Shown here one piece after another: positions 23,310-31,268 of a stretch of 37,471 nt of DNA. The position numbers were made by a program, and so were the translations under genes. The notes under the pieces were generated by a model. That model was given only the letters and a program-made list of their open reading frames with translations. It searched no databases and was not told the origin of the DNA. How positions within the stretch are numbered: the first letter of the stretch is position 1; the number at the start of each line of letters is the position of its first letter. Source of the stretch: Actinomycetes bacterium (lineage in GTDB: Bacteria; Actinomycetota; Acidimicrobiia; Acidimicrobiales; RAAP-2); NCBI GenBank assembly GCA_021790675.1, contig JAJYGN010000024.1, positions 1 to 37,471 on the forward strand, in the 5' to 3' direction.

Positions 23310-24707
23310 ATGAAGGAAGCCTGTGGCGTCGTGGGGATTGTGGCTGCGGGCCGGGACGTTTCCTACCTCTGCTACGACGCGCTCTACGCGCTCCAGCACC
23401 GCGGCCAGGAGTCGGCGGGCATGGCGACCTTCACGAATCAGCAGATCACGGTCGTGAAGGACAACGGCCTGGTGAGCCACGTCTTCGCTGAGACCGCCCT
23501 GCGGGCTCTGAGTGGTTCCCTCGTCATTGGACACACCCGCTACTCGACCTCGGGCTCGGCGAACTGGACCGCGGCCCAGCCCGTCTACCGCTCGGCCGGT
23601 CAGTCGGGCTTCGCCCTGGCGCACAACGGCAATCTCACCAACACGACCGCCCTCGCCGAGGCTGCGGGTCTGTCGGTCACGTCGATGCTCTCGGACTCGG
23701 ACCTGGTGGCCGAACTGCTCGCGCGCGAGGTGGAGTCCGGCGCGGTCCTCGCCGACGCCCTCGGCCACGTGCTCGGGCGCGCCGAGGGAGCCTTCTCCAT
23801 GGTCATCCTCGAGGCCGACGCGGTGCACGCGGTGCGCGACCCCCACGGCTTTCGCCCGCTGTGTCTTGGACGACTCGGCACCGACGACGCCCCCGAAGGC
23901 TGGGTCGTGGCCTCGGAGTCGCCGGCCCTCGACGTGGTGGGCGCGGCCTTCGTGCGCGAGATCCTTCCGGGCGAGATGGTCACGATCACCAACGACGGTG
24001 TCACCTCACGCCAGCTCCTCGAGCCTGCGAGCGGTGCCGAGAAGCTCTGCATCTTCGAGTTCGTCTACTTCGCGCGCCCCGACACCTATCTCATGGGACA
24101 CCAGGTCCACACCAGCCGGCGTCGCATGGGCGAGCTGCTCGCGGCGCAGTCACCGGTCGCGGCCGACATCGTGATGGGCGTGCCCGACTCGGGCGTGCCG
24201 GCCGCCGAAGGCTACGCCAAGGCCTCAGGGATCCCCTTTGGCTACGGGCTGGTGAAGAACCGCTACATCGGGCGCACCTTCATCGCGCCCACCCAGAACC
24301 AGCGCGCGGCCGGCGTGCGGCGCAAGCTCAATCCCTTGCGCGAGAACATCACCGGCCAGCGCCTCGTGGTGGTGGATGACTCCATCGTGCGCGGCACGAC
24401 GACGCGCGCCCTGGTGGGGATGTTGCGCGACGCGGGCGCGACCGAAGTGCATTTGCGCATCTCCTCACCGCCCTTCATGTGGCCCTGCTTCTACGGCATC
24501 GACACGCCCACGCGCGACGACCTGCTCGCGGCGAATCACACGGTCGCCGAGATGACCGAGTACATCGGCTGTGACTCGCTCGAGTTCATCTCGCTGGCCA
24601 ACCTGCGCGCGGCGATCGGACTGGTCGACGAGTGCTGCGACGCCTGCTTGACCGGCCACTACCCGGCCCCGACCCCCGTCGCGATCGGTCGCGCCAGCCG
24701 CTGGTGA
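23310..24707 (+). CDS. purF: Amidophosphoribosyltransferase
   Basis: A 465-residue enzyme for the first committed step of purine synthesis, making phosphoribosylamine from PRPP and glutamine. The N-terminal glutaminase nucleophile is the cysteine of MKEACGVVGI, so a four-residue leader must be removed to expose it. LQHRGQESAGMA and SHVF follow. The PRPP loop is VVVDDSIVRGTTTRAL. Cysteines that ligate a 4Fe-4S cluster in the B. subtilis enzyme are conserved in LCIFEFVYF, WPCFYGID and CCDACLTG, so this is the oxygen-sensitive cluster type. The stop overlaps purM by GTGA. Confidence 0.97.
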   Translation: MKEACGVVGIVAAGRDVSYLCYDALYALQHRGQESAGMATFTNQQITVVKDNGLVSHVFAETALRALSGSLVIGHTRYSTSGSANWTAAQPVYRSAGQSGFALAHNGNLTNTTALAEAAGLSVTSMLSDSDLVAELLAREVESGAVLADALGHVLGRAEGAFSMVILEADAVHAVRDPHGFRPLCLGRLGTDDAPEGWVVASESPALDVVGAAFVREILPGEMVTITNDGVTSRQLLEPASGAEKLCIFEFVYFARPDTYLMGHQVHTSRRRMGELLAAQSPVAADIVMGVPDSGVPAAEGYAKASGIPFGYGLVKNRYIGRTFIAPTQNQRAAGVRRKLNPLRENITGQRLVVVDDSIVRGTTTRALVGMLRDAGATEVHLRISSPPFMWPCFYGIDTPTRDDLLAANHTVAEMTEYIGCDSLEFISLANLRAAIGLVDECCDACLTGHYPAPTPVAIGRASRW

Positions 24708-25750
24708 GCCGCCTCCTCGACGTCGCCGGCGGCCTGACTTACGACCAGACGGGCGTGTCCATCGCCGCGGGCGACGAGTCGGTCGAGCGCATCCGCGCCT
24801 CCGTTTCCTCCACGATGCGCCCCGAGGTTCTGGGGGGCATCGGAGGATTCGGCGGACTCTTCGCCCTGGGCCGCTACGACGCGCCGGTGCTCGTCGCCTC
24901 GGCCGACGGCGTGGGCACCAAGCTCGAGATCGCCCGGCGCACCAATCGCTACGACACGGTTGGCGTCGACCTCGTCGCCATGCTCGTCGACGACCTCGTC
25001 TGCGTGGGGGCCGAGCCGCTTTTCCTGCTCGACTACGTGGCGGTCGGCCACCTCGTGCCCGCTCGCCTGGCCGAGCTCGTCGACGGCGTGGCCGCGGGAT
25101 GTCGCGTGGCCGGCGTGGCCCTGCTCGGCGGTGAGACCGCCGAGCACGGCGGCGTGATGTCACCCGACGACCTCGATCTCGCCGGCTTTGCGGTCGGCGT
25201 GCTCGAGCGCGGTCGCGAGCTCGGACCCGAACGGGTGCGCGCCGGCGACGTGCTGATCGGACTGCACTCGCCCGGACTGCGCTCCAACGGCTACTCCCTC
25301 GCGCGCGCGGTGCTGGCCCCCGAGGGCGCGGACCTGAACGCGCCCGCCTGGGCGGGCGCGTCGACGAGCCTCGCCGACGAGCTGCTGCGCCCCTCGGTGA
25401 TCTACTCGCCCGCGGTCGTTTCCCTGCTCGCCGGTCTCGGCGAGTCGGTGCACGCCGCGGCCCACATCACCGGCGGCGGCATCACCGGCAACGTCGTGCG
25501 CGTCCTGCCCGAGGGGCTCGAGGCGGCCATCGACATGGCGAGCTTCGAGACCCCCGAGGTCTTCTTCGAGATCCAGCGCCGTGGTGCGGTGTCGGCCGCG
25601 GAGATGACCCGGGTCTTCAACTGCGGTCTCGGCATGGTCATCGCCCTCGACGCCGCGGCGGCCGACGAGGCGCTGTTTGCGCTCGCGCTGCACGACGCGG
25701 TCGTCGTCGGCGAGGTCCGCGAGGGTTTCTCCGGGGTGGTGCTCGCATGA
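24704..25750 (+). CDS. purM: AIR synthetase (phosphoribosylformylglycinamidine cyclo-ligase)
   Basis: A 348-residue ATP-dependent enzyme closing the imidazole ring (FGAM to AIR), the step after PurL. The order GLTYDQTGVSIAAGDESVERI, then GGFGGLFAL, SADGVGTKLEIA, GVDLVAMLVDDLVCVGAEP and LLGGETAEHGG is canonical. The C-terminus has HITGGGITGNVVRVLP and FNCGLGMVIAL. I chose the GTG at 24704 because it overlaps the purF stop as GTGA and gives the usual N-terminus; an earlier in-frame ATG lies within purF. Its TGA overlaps the pyrE ATG. Confidence 0.96.
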   Translation: MSRLLDVAGGLTYDQTGVSIAAGDESVERIRASVSSTMRPEVLGGIGGFGGLFALGRYDAPVLVASADGVGTKLEIARRTNRYDTVGVDLVAMLVDDLVCVGAEPLFLLDYVAVGHLVPARLAELVDGVAAGCRVAGVALLGGETAEHGGVMSPDDLDLAGFAVGVLERGRELGPERVRAGDVLIGLHSPGLRSNGYSLARAVLAPEGADLNAPAWAGASTSLADELLRPSVIYSPAVVSLLAGLGESVHAAAHITGGGITGNVVRVLPEGLEAAIDMASFETPEVFFEIQRRGAVSAAEMTRVFNCGLGMVIALDAAAADEALFALALHDAVVVGEVREGFSGVVLA

Positions 25751-26301
25751 GCGCGAGAGCACGCGTACGCGAGCACCTCCTCGCCCATTCGGTGCGCCGC
25801 GGCGACTTCGTCTTGAAGTCCGGCAAGCGCTCGAGTTGGTTCATCGACTCCAAGCAGACGATCCTCGCCCCCGAGGTGATGGAGGACCTCGCCACGCTGA
25901 TGCTCGAGCGCATTCCCGATGACGCCACCGCGATCGGGGGCCTCACCATGGGCGCCGACGGCGCGAGCTTCGTCACCGCGGCGGTCGCCGCCACGCGCGG
26001 GCGCTACCTGCGAGCCTTCAGCGTGCGAAAAGAGGTGAAGGATCACGGTGCGGGTGGGCGCATCGCGGGCTGTCTCGAGGTGGGAGATCGCGTGGTCATC
26101 ACCGAGGACACGACGAGTCGCGGCACCAGCCTGCTCGAGGCCCTGCGCGTGGTGCGCGAGTTCGGCGCGACGCCGGTGCTGGTGCTCGCGGTGGTGGATC
26201 GCGGGGGCACCGCCGCGGCGCTCGCCGCGAGCGAGGGCGTCGCCTTCGACGCGCTCTTCAGCGCCGCCGACCTGGGATTCACCTACGACGTCGGCTCCTG
26301 A
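25747..26301 (+). CDS. pyrE: Orotate phosphoribosyltransferase
   Basis: A 184-residue type I phosphoribosyltransferase making OMP from orotate and PRPP in pyrimidine synthesis. LKSGKRSSWFIDSKQTIL and GGLTMGADGASFVTA form the orotate and PRPP pocket. VRKEVKDHGAGGRIAG is the flexible catalytic loop with lysines, and VVITEDTTSRGTSLLEA is the PRPP-binding motif. In many homologues the acidic pair is EDV or EDT, so this is normal. It overlaps purM by ATGA, joining a pyrimidine step to a purine unit; both pathways draw on PRPP. The last 19 bases overlap the converging serine hydrolase gene. Confidence 0.94.
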   Translation: MSARARVREHLLAHSVRRGDFVLKSGKRSSWFIDSKQTILAPEVMEDLATLMLERIPDDATAIGGLTMGADGASFVTAAVAATRGRYLRAFSVRKEVKDHGAGGRIAGCLEVGDRVVITEDTTSRGTSLLEALRVVREFGATPVLVLAVVDRGGTAAALAASEGVAFDALFSAADLGFTYDVGS

Positions 26302-27347
26302 GCGAGCACGTCGAGCAGGTTCGCGCGCCAGCGGTACAGTTCGGGGTAGTGCTCTTCGGAGGTGTGGCCAAAGCGCAGCACGAGCGCGTCGAGCGCGGGC
26401 ACCACGCTGATCGACTGGCCTTCGTAGCCACTCGCCCAGTAGGTGCCGTACTCGTCGCCGGTGACCCACCACTGCCAGGAGTAGTAGTACCCGCTCTCCG
26501 TCTCCACGCTGAGGGGGACCTGCGCGGTGTCGGTCCAGTCGCGCGAGACGAGCTGGCGGTCGGCGAAGACGCCCCCGCGCAGGTAGCACAGGCCGAACTT
26601 CGCGAAGTCGCGAGCGGTCGCGTGCACGTAGCTCGAGGCGATGAACGTGCCCGCCGCGTCGAATCCCGGCGAGGCGCTCGCCATCGCGAGGGGGCCGAAG
26701 ATCGACTCCTCGAGGAAGGCCCGGTAGTCGTCGTGGCGCCCGACGAGGTCGGCGACGATGCCCGAGAGGATGTTGGTGGTGCCGCTCGAGTAGTTAAAGA
26801 CGGTCCCCGGCGCGTGCGCGAGGGGGATGGACGCGGCATAGCGCGCGACGTCCTCCTTGCCCTCGCCGAAGAGCATGTCGATCACGTGGCTCGTCTGGCC
26901 GATCTCGTAGACCTCGACGAATCCCAGGCCGTCGCGCATCGCGAGCAGGTCCGCGACGCGAATCGTGGCGCGCGGATCTCCCTCCCCCGTCCACGCGGGA
27001 ACCGGGGCCAGGCCCACGGGGTCGAGCCGGCCGGACTCGACGAGACGACCCAGTCCCAGGTGCAGGATCGACTTGGCCATCGACCACGACAGGAGCGGGC
27101 TGTCGGGCCCCACCGGCTCGGGTGGGCGGTCGAAGAACTCGATCACGCCGCCGTAGCGCTCGTAGACGAGGCGTCCGCCGCGCGCGACGAGTACCGCGTT
27201 GGTCACCCCGAGGGCGGGGTCGTCGAAGGCTCCGTCAGCGGCGTCGCGCAGTGCGGGTGAGGCCTCGCCCGTGGGCCAGGCCTCGACGGGCCAGGCAACG
27301 CCGTCGGGCTGGGGCGCGTAGCGCGGGGTGACGAGGGGGATGTCCAT
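26283..27347 (-). CDS. Beta-lactamase-family serine hydrolase
   Basis: A 354-residue protein of the class C beta-lactamase/esterase fold. The nucleophile motif SxxK is S89-M-A-K92 within LLSWSMAKSILHLG. The second motif Y186-S-S is in TVFNYSSGTTNIL. The C-terminal part has YYYSWQWWVTGDEYGTYWASGYEGQSI, where the third motif region is expected. There is no signal peptide, so a cytosolic esterase or peptidase-like role is more likely than antibiotic resistance; the substrate is unknown. It converges on pyrE with a 19-base overlap of coding ends. The two tRNA genes lie upstream on the same strand. Confidence 0.88.
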   Translation of the reverse strand: MDIPLVTPRYAPQPDGVAWPVEAWPTGEASPALRDAADGAFDDPALGVTNAVLVARGGRLVYERYGGVIEFFDRPPEPVGPDSPLLSWSMAKSILHLGLGRLVESGRLDPVGLAPVPAWTGEGDPRATIRVADLLAMRDGLGFVEVYEIGQTSHVIDMLFGEGKEDVARYAASIPLAHAPGTVFNYSSGTTNILSGIVADLVGRHDDYRAFLEESIFGPLAMASASPGFDAAGTFIASSYVHATARDFAKFGLCYLRGGVFADRQLVSRDWTDTAQVPLSVETESGYYYSWQWWVTGDEYGTYWASGYEGQSISVVPALDALVLRFGHTSEEHYPELYRWRANLLDVLAQEPTS

Positions 27348-27387
27348 TCACCCACCTTGGCAGATGCCGCGCTCGCGGCACCACTAC

Positions 27388-27463
27388 TGGTGGTCGAGAC
27401 CGGCGTCGATCCGGTGACCTCACGCTTTTCAGGCGCGCGCTCTACCAACTGAGCTACTCGACC
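27388..27463 (-). tRNA. tRNA-Phe (GAA)
   Basis: The minus strand folds into a complete cloverleaf: acceptor GGTCGAG with CTCGACC, D-arm GCTC-AGTTGGTA-GAGC, anticodon loop CTGAAAA with anticodon GAA, variable AGGTC and T-arm ACCGG/CCGGT. Discriminator A and CCA are encoded. It is 76 bases including CCA. It lies 28 bases after tRNA-Asp on the same strand and is probably co-transcribed with it. Confidence 0.97.
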
Positions 27464-27491
27464 ATGCTCGGCACCCTCACGGGTGTCGGAG

Positions 27492-27566
27492 CGGACCTGA
27501 CGGGATTTGAACCCGCGACCTCCGCCTTGACAGGGCGGCGTGCACTCCGAGCTGCACCACAGGTCC
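27492..27566 (-). tRNA. tRNA-Asp (GTC)
   Basis: The minus strand folds into a cloverleaf with acceptor GGACCTG/CAGGTCC, D-arm GTGC/GCAC, anticodon stem CCGCC/GGCGG with loop CTGTCAA (anticodon GTC), variable AGGTC and T-arm GCGGG-TTCAAAT-CCCGT. The discriminator is G, an aspartate identity base. CCA is not encoded (CTC follows), unlike in the neighbouring tRNA-Phe. Confidence 0.97.
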
Positions 27567-27571
27567 TCGGA

Positions 27572-27593
27572 CCTCGGGATCGAGACCCCGAGG
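27572..27593 (-). terminator. Hairpin between the mycoredoxin-like gene and tRNA-Asp
   Basis: CCTCGGG (27572-27578) and CCCGAGG (27587-27593) form a 7-pair stem with an 8-base loop, 37 bases beyond the stop of the gene at 27631 and just upstream of tRNA-Asp. It may separate the protein gene from the tRNA unit. There is no T-run. Confidence 0.4.
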
Positions 27594-27630
27594 CGCGAAG
27601 GTTCAGTCTATCGGCTGGGACCCGGCGGGG

Positions 27631-27879
27631 CTAAAGGGCGATCCCGAGGGCGCCGGCGAGTGCGGCGTCACTCGGCTCGACCAGGATCGTCCCGTCGGGC
27701 AGGAAGATGGTGGGCACGACGCGCGTGCCGTTGTTGTGGGCCTCGACCTCGCGCGCGGCCGATTCGTCGGCCTCGATGTCGGTCCACTCGTAGGCGACGT
27801 CGTGCTCGTCGAGGAAGCGTTTGGATCGGGTGCAGTCCGAGCACCACGAGGTGCCCAGGACCCTCAGGGGGGTGGTCAT
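27631..27879 (-). CDS. Mycoredoxin/glutaredoxin-like protein
   Basis: An 82-residue thioredoxin-fold protein. The redox motif is W-C-S-D-C at residues 12-16 (GTSWCSDCTRSK). The cis-proline segment TRVVPTIFLPDGT and the C-terminal PSDAALAGAL match the mycoredoxin group of actinobacteria, which reduces mycothiol mixed disulfides. Mycobacterial Mrx1 has CGYC, so SD between the cysteines is a variant. Whether it uses mycothiol cannot be told from this window. The VOC gene lies 18 bases upstream on the same strand, so the two probably form a unit. Confidence 0.85.
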   Translation of the reverse strand: MTTPLRVLGTSWCSDCTRSKRFLDEHDVAYEWTDIEADESAAREVEAHNNGTRVVPTIFLPDGTILVEPSDAALAGALGIAL

Positions 27880-27897
27880 CGCCCCAGCCTAAAAGTC

Positions 27898-28290
27898 TCA
27901 GACCCCCTCGGGACGCGGCCACCAGACGAGGCAGAAGGGATGTCCCACCGGGTCGCGATAGACCCGGAAGGTCTCGCCCGGCTGGAACGGGTCCTTCGTC
28001 GCGCCGAGGGAGAGCACGAACTCCTCGCCGGCGTCCAGATCGGTCACGTTGAAGTCGAGGTGCAGCTGCTGGGGGACGGGACCCTCGGGCCAGGTGGGGG
28101 CGACGTAGTTCGCCACCTTCTGGAAGGCGATCGTGGCCCCGGATTCGGCCACGAGCTCGATCCAGGTGACGTCCTCTGGCTTGAAGTCGCCGAGGGGCTC
28201 GACGGGAAGCCCGGTCAGGCGCGAGTAGAAGTCGGCCAGGGCCAGCGGGTCGGGGCAGTCGAGCGCGGTGAGCGAGTAGCGGGCGAACAT
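27898..28290 (-). CDS. VOC-superfamily (glyoxalase-like) protein
   Basis: A 130-residue single-chain protein with two beta-alpha-beta-beta-beta modules typical of vicinal-oxygen-chelate proteins. Module one runs YSLTALDCPDPLALADFYSRL to WIELV, and module two from LHLDFNVTDLDAGEEFVLSLG to VYRDPVGHPFCLVWW. H in QQLHLDF and the C-terminal GHPFCL lie where metal ligands or pocket residues sit. Relatives include glyoxalase I, dioxygenases and binding proteins for bleomycin or fosfomycin; none can be singled out. It is probably transcribed with the mycoredoxin-like gene. Confidence 0.87.
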   Translation of the reverse strand: MFARYSLTALDCPDPLALADFYSRLTGLPVEPLGDFKPEDVTWIELVAESGATIAFQKVANYVAPTWPEGPVPQQLHLDFNVTDLDAGEEFVLSLGATKDPFQPGETFRVYRDPVGHPFCLVWWPRPEGV

Positions 28291-28387
28291 TTCGTCACGG
28301 TACCAGCAGATCGAGTTCTTACGCTGGCCGTATCTGTGCCGTCACCGTGGGAGGTAGCGTCACCAGTGGGGGCTGAAGGAGGTCCGC

Positions 28388-28663
28388 ATGTACGGATGGC
28401 AATATCAGGATGGTCCCGGCGGCTGGGGGATCTTCATGATGCTCATGATGGTCCTGTTCTGGGGATTGCTGGTCTGGGGCATCGTCGCTTCGGTGCGCCA
28501 CTACTCCAACTCTCGCGCGGGGCAGCTCCCCGGGCCCGGTGCGAGCGCGAGTGCGGGCGCGGCCCTCGAGGCCCTGCGCCTGCGCTACGCCAAGGGCGAA
28601 ATCGATGACGAGGAGTTTGAGCGTCGCCGGGCGAACCTCGACAAGGGCGGATCCGCGAGTTAG
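28388..28663 (+). CDS. SHOCT-domain small membrane protein
   Basis: A 91-residue protein. Residues 13-38 form one hydrophobic helix (WGIFMMLMMVLFWGLLVWGI). The C-terminal 30 residues form a SHOCT module (ALEALRLRYAKGEIDDEEFERRR), a short amphipathic hairpin found at protein ends and thought to mediate oligomerisation. The ATG is set by a strong AAGGAGG at 28376-28382. A TAnnnT box (TAGCGT, 28355-28360) lies upstream. It converges on the histidine kinase gene and shares the TTAG at 28660-28663. Similar proteins often sit near two-component systems and envelope stress genes, but no function is known. Confidence 0.85.
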   Translation: MYGWQYQDGPGGWGIFMMLMMVLFWGLLVWGIVASVRHYSNSRAGQLPGPGASASAGAALEALRLRYAKGEIDDEEFERRRANLDKGGSAS

Positions 28664-30015
28664 CTTCCCGCGGGGAAGTCGAAGTGAAGCCGTAGTCCCC
28701 CCAGGTCGCTGCGCGAGGTCGCCAGCGAGCCGTTCATCGACGCCGCGACGTCGGCCATGATGCTCATGCCGAGCCCCGAGCCGCCCGAGGTTCGCGAGCG
28801 GCTCGGGTCGAAGCGGCGAAATCCCTCCGGCGCAGCGCCGTAGGCGTCGCTCGGCATCCCGGGGCCGCCGTCGTCGATGTCGAGGGTGACGCGCGCGCCC
28901 TCGCGCGCGAGGCTGATGCGCACGGGGTCGGTCGCCTCGGTGTGGCGCGCGATGTTGGCGAAGGCGTTGTTGAGGAGGCGCTCGAAGAAGTCGAGGCGCC
29001 CCTTCACCGTCACGCCCTCGCCGACGTTCACTTCCACGTCGCGCTCGGGGTGGTCGATGGCGAAGTCGTGGGCCGCGCCGCTCACTACCTCCGAGGCGTT
29101 GATCAACGTCTCGCCGCGTCCGCGCACCTCGGCCACCTCGGCGAGGAAGAGCAGATCGGCCACCAGCACGTCCATGCGCGCGACTTCCTTTCGCACGCGC
29201 TCGAGGGCCCGCTGGCGCTGCTCCTCGTCGGCTTGGCCGCCAGCGAGGAGCTCGGCGTAGCCGGTGATCACCGTCAGGGGTGTGCGCAGCTCGTGTGACG
29301 CGTCGCCGATGAAGCGCTGCATCGCTACGGCGCTGCGCTTCTCCGCGTCGATCGTCGCGCGCAGCGAGCGCACCATGTGCTCGAGCGCGCGCTGGAGTTC
29401 GCGCACGTCCGAGCTGCCCGTGGCCGGGGGAACGGGATCGTCGAGGTCGCCCTCGGCGACCTCGGTCGCGAAGGTGATCAGCCGGCGGATCGTCGCAAGC
29501 TCGCCCGCCATGGCGAGGCGCGCGAGCACGCCGATGAGAAGCGCGGCGAGCAGGCCGACGAGCACGGTGCGAATCACGACCTGGTGGACGTGCCCGGCGA
29601 TGGTCGCGGTCGAGCCCGCGATCACGAGGTAGGCGCCGCCGCCCACCGGCAGGGATCGAAAGCGAAAGCCCGGCAGGTTCGCGGCCGTGCGGATCGAGCC
29701 GAGCGAGCTCTTCACGTTGGCGAGGGTCGGCTTCACGGTGAGGGGGATCTCACTCGAGGAGATCTGGGTCACGGCGCCGGTCGGGTCCACGACGTCGAGC
29801 GTGAGGTCGAGGTTGTCCTGCTGGACGAGGTTGAGCGCGTTGGTCAGTGCCGTGAGCGGGTGCCCCTCGCCGGAGGCCGCCACCGCGTTGATCGAGTCGT
29901 CGAGTGTCGCGTACTGCGCGCGGCTCGAGGCCGAGACGGCGAACGTGCCCACCGCCAGGGCGACCAGGGCGGTGATCACCATCAGCAGGATGGTCAGGCG
30001 TGTGGAGAGCTTCAC
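28660..30015 (-). CDS. Two-component sensor histidine kinase
   Basis: A 451-residue membrane kinase. Helix 1 is about residues 6-28 and helix 2 about 147-169. They flank a sensor domain of roughly 118 residues outside the membrane. A HAMP linker follows at 170-225. The phosphoacceptor is H241 in GDASHELRTPLTVITGYAEL. The ATPase domain has the N box LLNNAFANIARHT, DIDDGGPGMP and GGSGLGMSI. The layout resembles MprB- or TcrY-type actinobacterial kinases. I chose the GTG at 30015 because it overlaps the regulator stop (GTGA) and gives a short N-terminus before helix 1. The frame stays open into the regulator gene but is not coding there. The signal is unknown. Confidence 0.95.
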   Translation of the reverse strand: MKLSTRLTILLMVITALVALAVGTFAVSASSRAQYATLDDSINAVAASGEGHPLTALTNALNLVQQDNLDLTLDVVDPTGAVTQISSSEIPLTVKPTLANVKSSLGSIRTAANLPGFRFRSLPVGGGAYLVIAGSTATIAGHVHQVVIRTVLVGLLAALLIGVLARLAMAGELATIRRLITFATEVAEGDLDDPVPPATGSSDVRELQRALEHMVRSLRATIDAEKRSAVAMQRFIGDASHELRTPLTVITGYAELLAGGQADEEQRQRALERVRKEVARMDVLVADLLFLAEVAEVRGRGETLINASEVVSGAAHDFAIDHPERDVEVNVGEGVTVKGRLDFFERLLNNAFANIARHTEATDPVRISLAREGARVTLDIDDGGPGMPSDAYGAAPEGFRRFDPSRSRTSGGSGLGMSIMADVAASMNGSLATSRSDLGGLRLHFDFPAGS

Positions 30016-30695
30016 TGCCCCGCGGCGTCGACCAGCTTGAACCCCACCCCGCGCACCGTGGTGATCGGCGCGAAGCCCTCGCGGTGAATCTTCTTTCTCA
30101 GGTACGAGATGTACGTGTCGAGCACCGACGTGTCGGAGTCGAAGTCGATGTCCCACACGTCGCGCAGCAGCTGCTCGCGTGTGAGCAGCCGGTTCTTGTG
30201 GGCGAGCAACACTTCGAGGAGGCGAAACTCGGTGGCCGAGACCTCGATGGGCTCGTCGCCGTAGGCGACCTCGTGGCGGTCCACGTTCATGGTGAGCGGC
30301 CCGCAACGCAGCCGGCGCTCGTCGTCCGTGCCGGCGGTGCGGCGCAGGATGGCGGCCACGCGCAGCAAGAGCTCTTCGAGACTGAAGGGCTTTCGCACGT
30401 AGTCGTCGGCGCCGATGCGCAGCCCCCTAGCCACGTCGGTGGGCGCGTCGCGCGCCGAGAGCAGTAGGACGGGAATGGTCGGATCGGTCTTTCGAACGGT
30501 CTCGACGAATTCGAAGCCGTCCATCGTGGGCATGTTGATGTCCACGATGCACAGGTCGATCGTGCGGGTCTTGAAGATCGTGAGGGCCTCGAGGCCCTGG
30601 CCGGCCACCTCGGTCTCGTAGCCGGCGATGCGCAGGGTGTCGGCGAGCAGCTCGCGCACGCCCGCTTCGTCGTCGACGACCAGGACCGTTGTCAT
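30012..30695 (-). CDS. OmpR/PhoB-family response regulator
   Basis: A 227-residue regulator. The receiver domain has acidic residues in VLVVDDEAGV, the phosphoacceptor D52 in LCIVDINMPTMDG, and the conserved lysine K102 in YVRKPFSLEEL. The C-terminal winged helix (residues 130-225) contains VSATEFRLLEVLLAHKNRLL and SYLRKKIHREGFAPITTVRGVGFKL. It is coupled to its kinase by a 4-base overlap, with the regulator first. I chose the ATG at 30695 because it begins the receiver strand directly; a longer reading from 30791 adds a basic, unconserved stretch. The short divergent spacer to the secreted-protein gene at 30849 holds tandem repeats that look like its binding site. Confidence 0.96.
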   Translation of the reverse strand: MTTVLVVDDEAGVRELLADTLRIAGYETEVAGQGLEALTIFKTRTIDLCIVDINMPTMDGFEFVETVRKTDPTIPVLLLSARDAPTDVARGLRIGADDYVRKPFSLEELLLRVAAILRRTAGTDDERRLRCGPLTMNVDRHEVAYGDEPIEVSATEFRLLEVLLAHKNRLLTREQLLRDVWDIDFDSDTSVLDTYISYLRKKIHREGFAPITTVRGVGFKLVDAAGQ

Positions 30696-30789
30696 TTTGT
30701 GCACCCCATAGGGCAAGGGTAGTGTTCGCGGCGCGCGCGGCGAAGCGAAATCCTCGCGCGGGGGCCGGTTCTTACTGGTTCCGAGGGCC

Positions 30790-30824
30790 ATTCACAACGC
30801 ATTCTCAAGGATTCTCGGTAGTCT
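30790..30824 (+). promoter_or_regulatory. Tandem ATTCNC repeats and -10 box in the regulator/secreted-protein spacer
   Basis: ATTCAC (30790), ATTCTC (30801) and ATTCTC (30811) recur at 11 and 10 bases, one helical turn apart, as direct repeats for OmpR-type dimers do. TAGTCT (30819-30824) fits a TAnnnT -10 for the gene at 30849, and the repeats cover its -35 region, the position of an activator site. The same spacer serves the response-regulator gene on the other strand. Confidence 0.5.
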
Positions 30825-30848
30825 TTTCCTCGTAATCGAGGAGTGTCC

Positions 30849-31268
30849 ATGTCGTTAGCGAGACGAGCGTCGGCGGTAGCCGTGGCGGCGTGCCTGACGC
30901 TGGGCGTCGGCGTGACGGCGGCCGGGGCCGTTGGCGCATCCGCCCGCAACTCGGCCTCGGTCGCCCTCTCCGCGCACGGACGTGTCACGATTAAGACCTA
31001 CGCTCAGCTCCTCGCCGACTACGAGAAGTCACTGACGCGCATCAACCACTCCTACGGCCAGCGCGTGACCGCGGCGCACGCGAAGTACCTCAAGTCCCTC
31101 GCCCGGGCGAGGAGTGCCGCCGACAAGCTTCACGCGCGCGCGGCGTATCGCAATGCCGTGGTGGCGGCGACGACCGAGCGCGAGGTCGAACTCGAGATCC
31201 TCGGCTCGCCGCCGGGGCACTCCGACCAGTCGTCGGGTGACGGCGTGGTCATCTCGGGCGATAACTAG
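30849..31268 (+). CDS. Secreted helical protein of unknown function
   Basis: A 139-residue protein with a clear Sec signal peptide: basic MSLARR, a hydrophobic core (AVAVAACLTLGVGVTAAGAV) and an Ala-x-Ala cleavage region near residues 29-33. The mature part is helical and basic: YAQLLADYEKSLTRINHSYG, then AHAKYLKSLARARSAADKLH. It ends in a Gly/Ser/Asp-rich tail. No domain is recognised. I chose the ATG at 30849 because GAGGAG lies five bases before it; a GTG at 30843 overlaps that site. It is divergent from the response regulator with tandem repeats between, so it is a likely target of that system. Its stop shares CTAG (31265-31268) with the methyltransferase gene. Confidence 0.75.
   Translation: MSLARRASAVAVAACLTLGVGVTAAGAVGASARNSASVALSAHGRVTIKTYAQLLADYEKSLTRINHSYGQRVTAAHAKYLKSLARARSAADKLHARAAYRNAVVAATTEREVELEILGSPPGHSDQSSGDGVVISGDN

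Noticed and set aside
26283..27347. Antibiotic-resistance beta-lactamase
   Set aside because: The SxxK fold is present but there is no signal peptide. The sequence resembles the broad esterase-like serine hydrolase group, so resistance is not supported.
30016..30306. 97-codon N-terminal extension of the histidine kinase
   Set aside because: It is antisense-free but lies in the other frame of the response regulator gene. The GTGA overlap and the membrane helix right after 30015 mark the true start.
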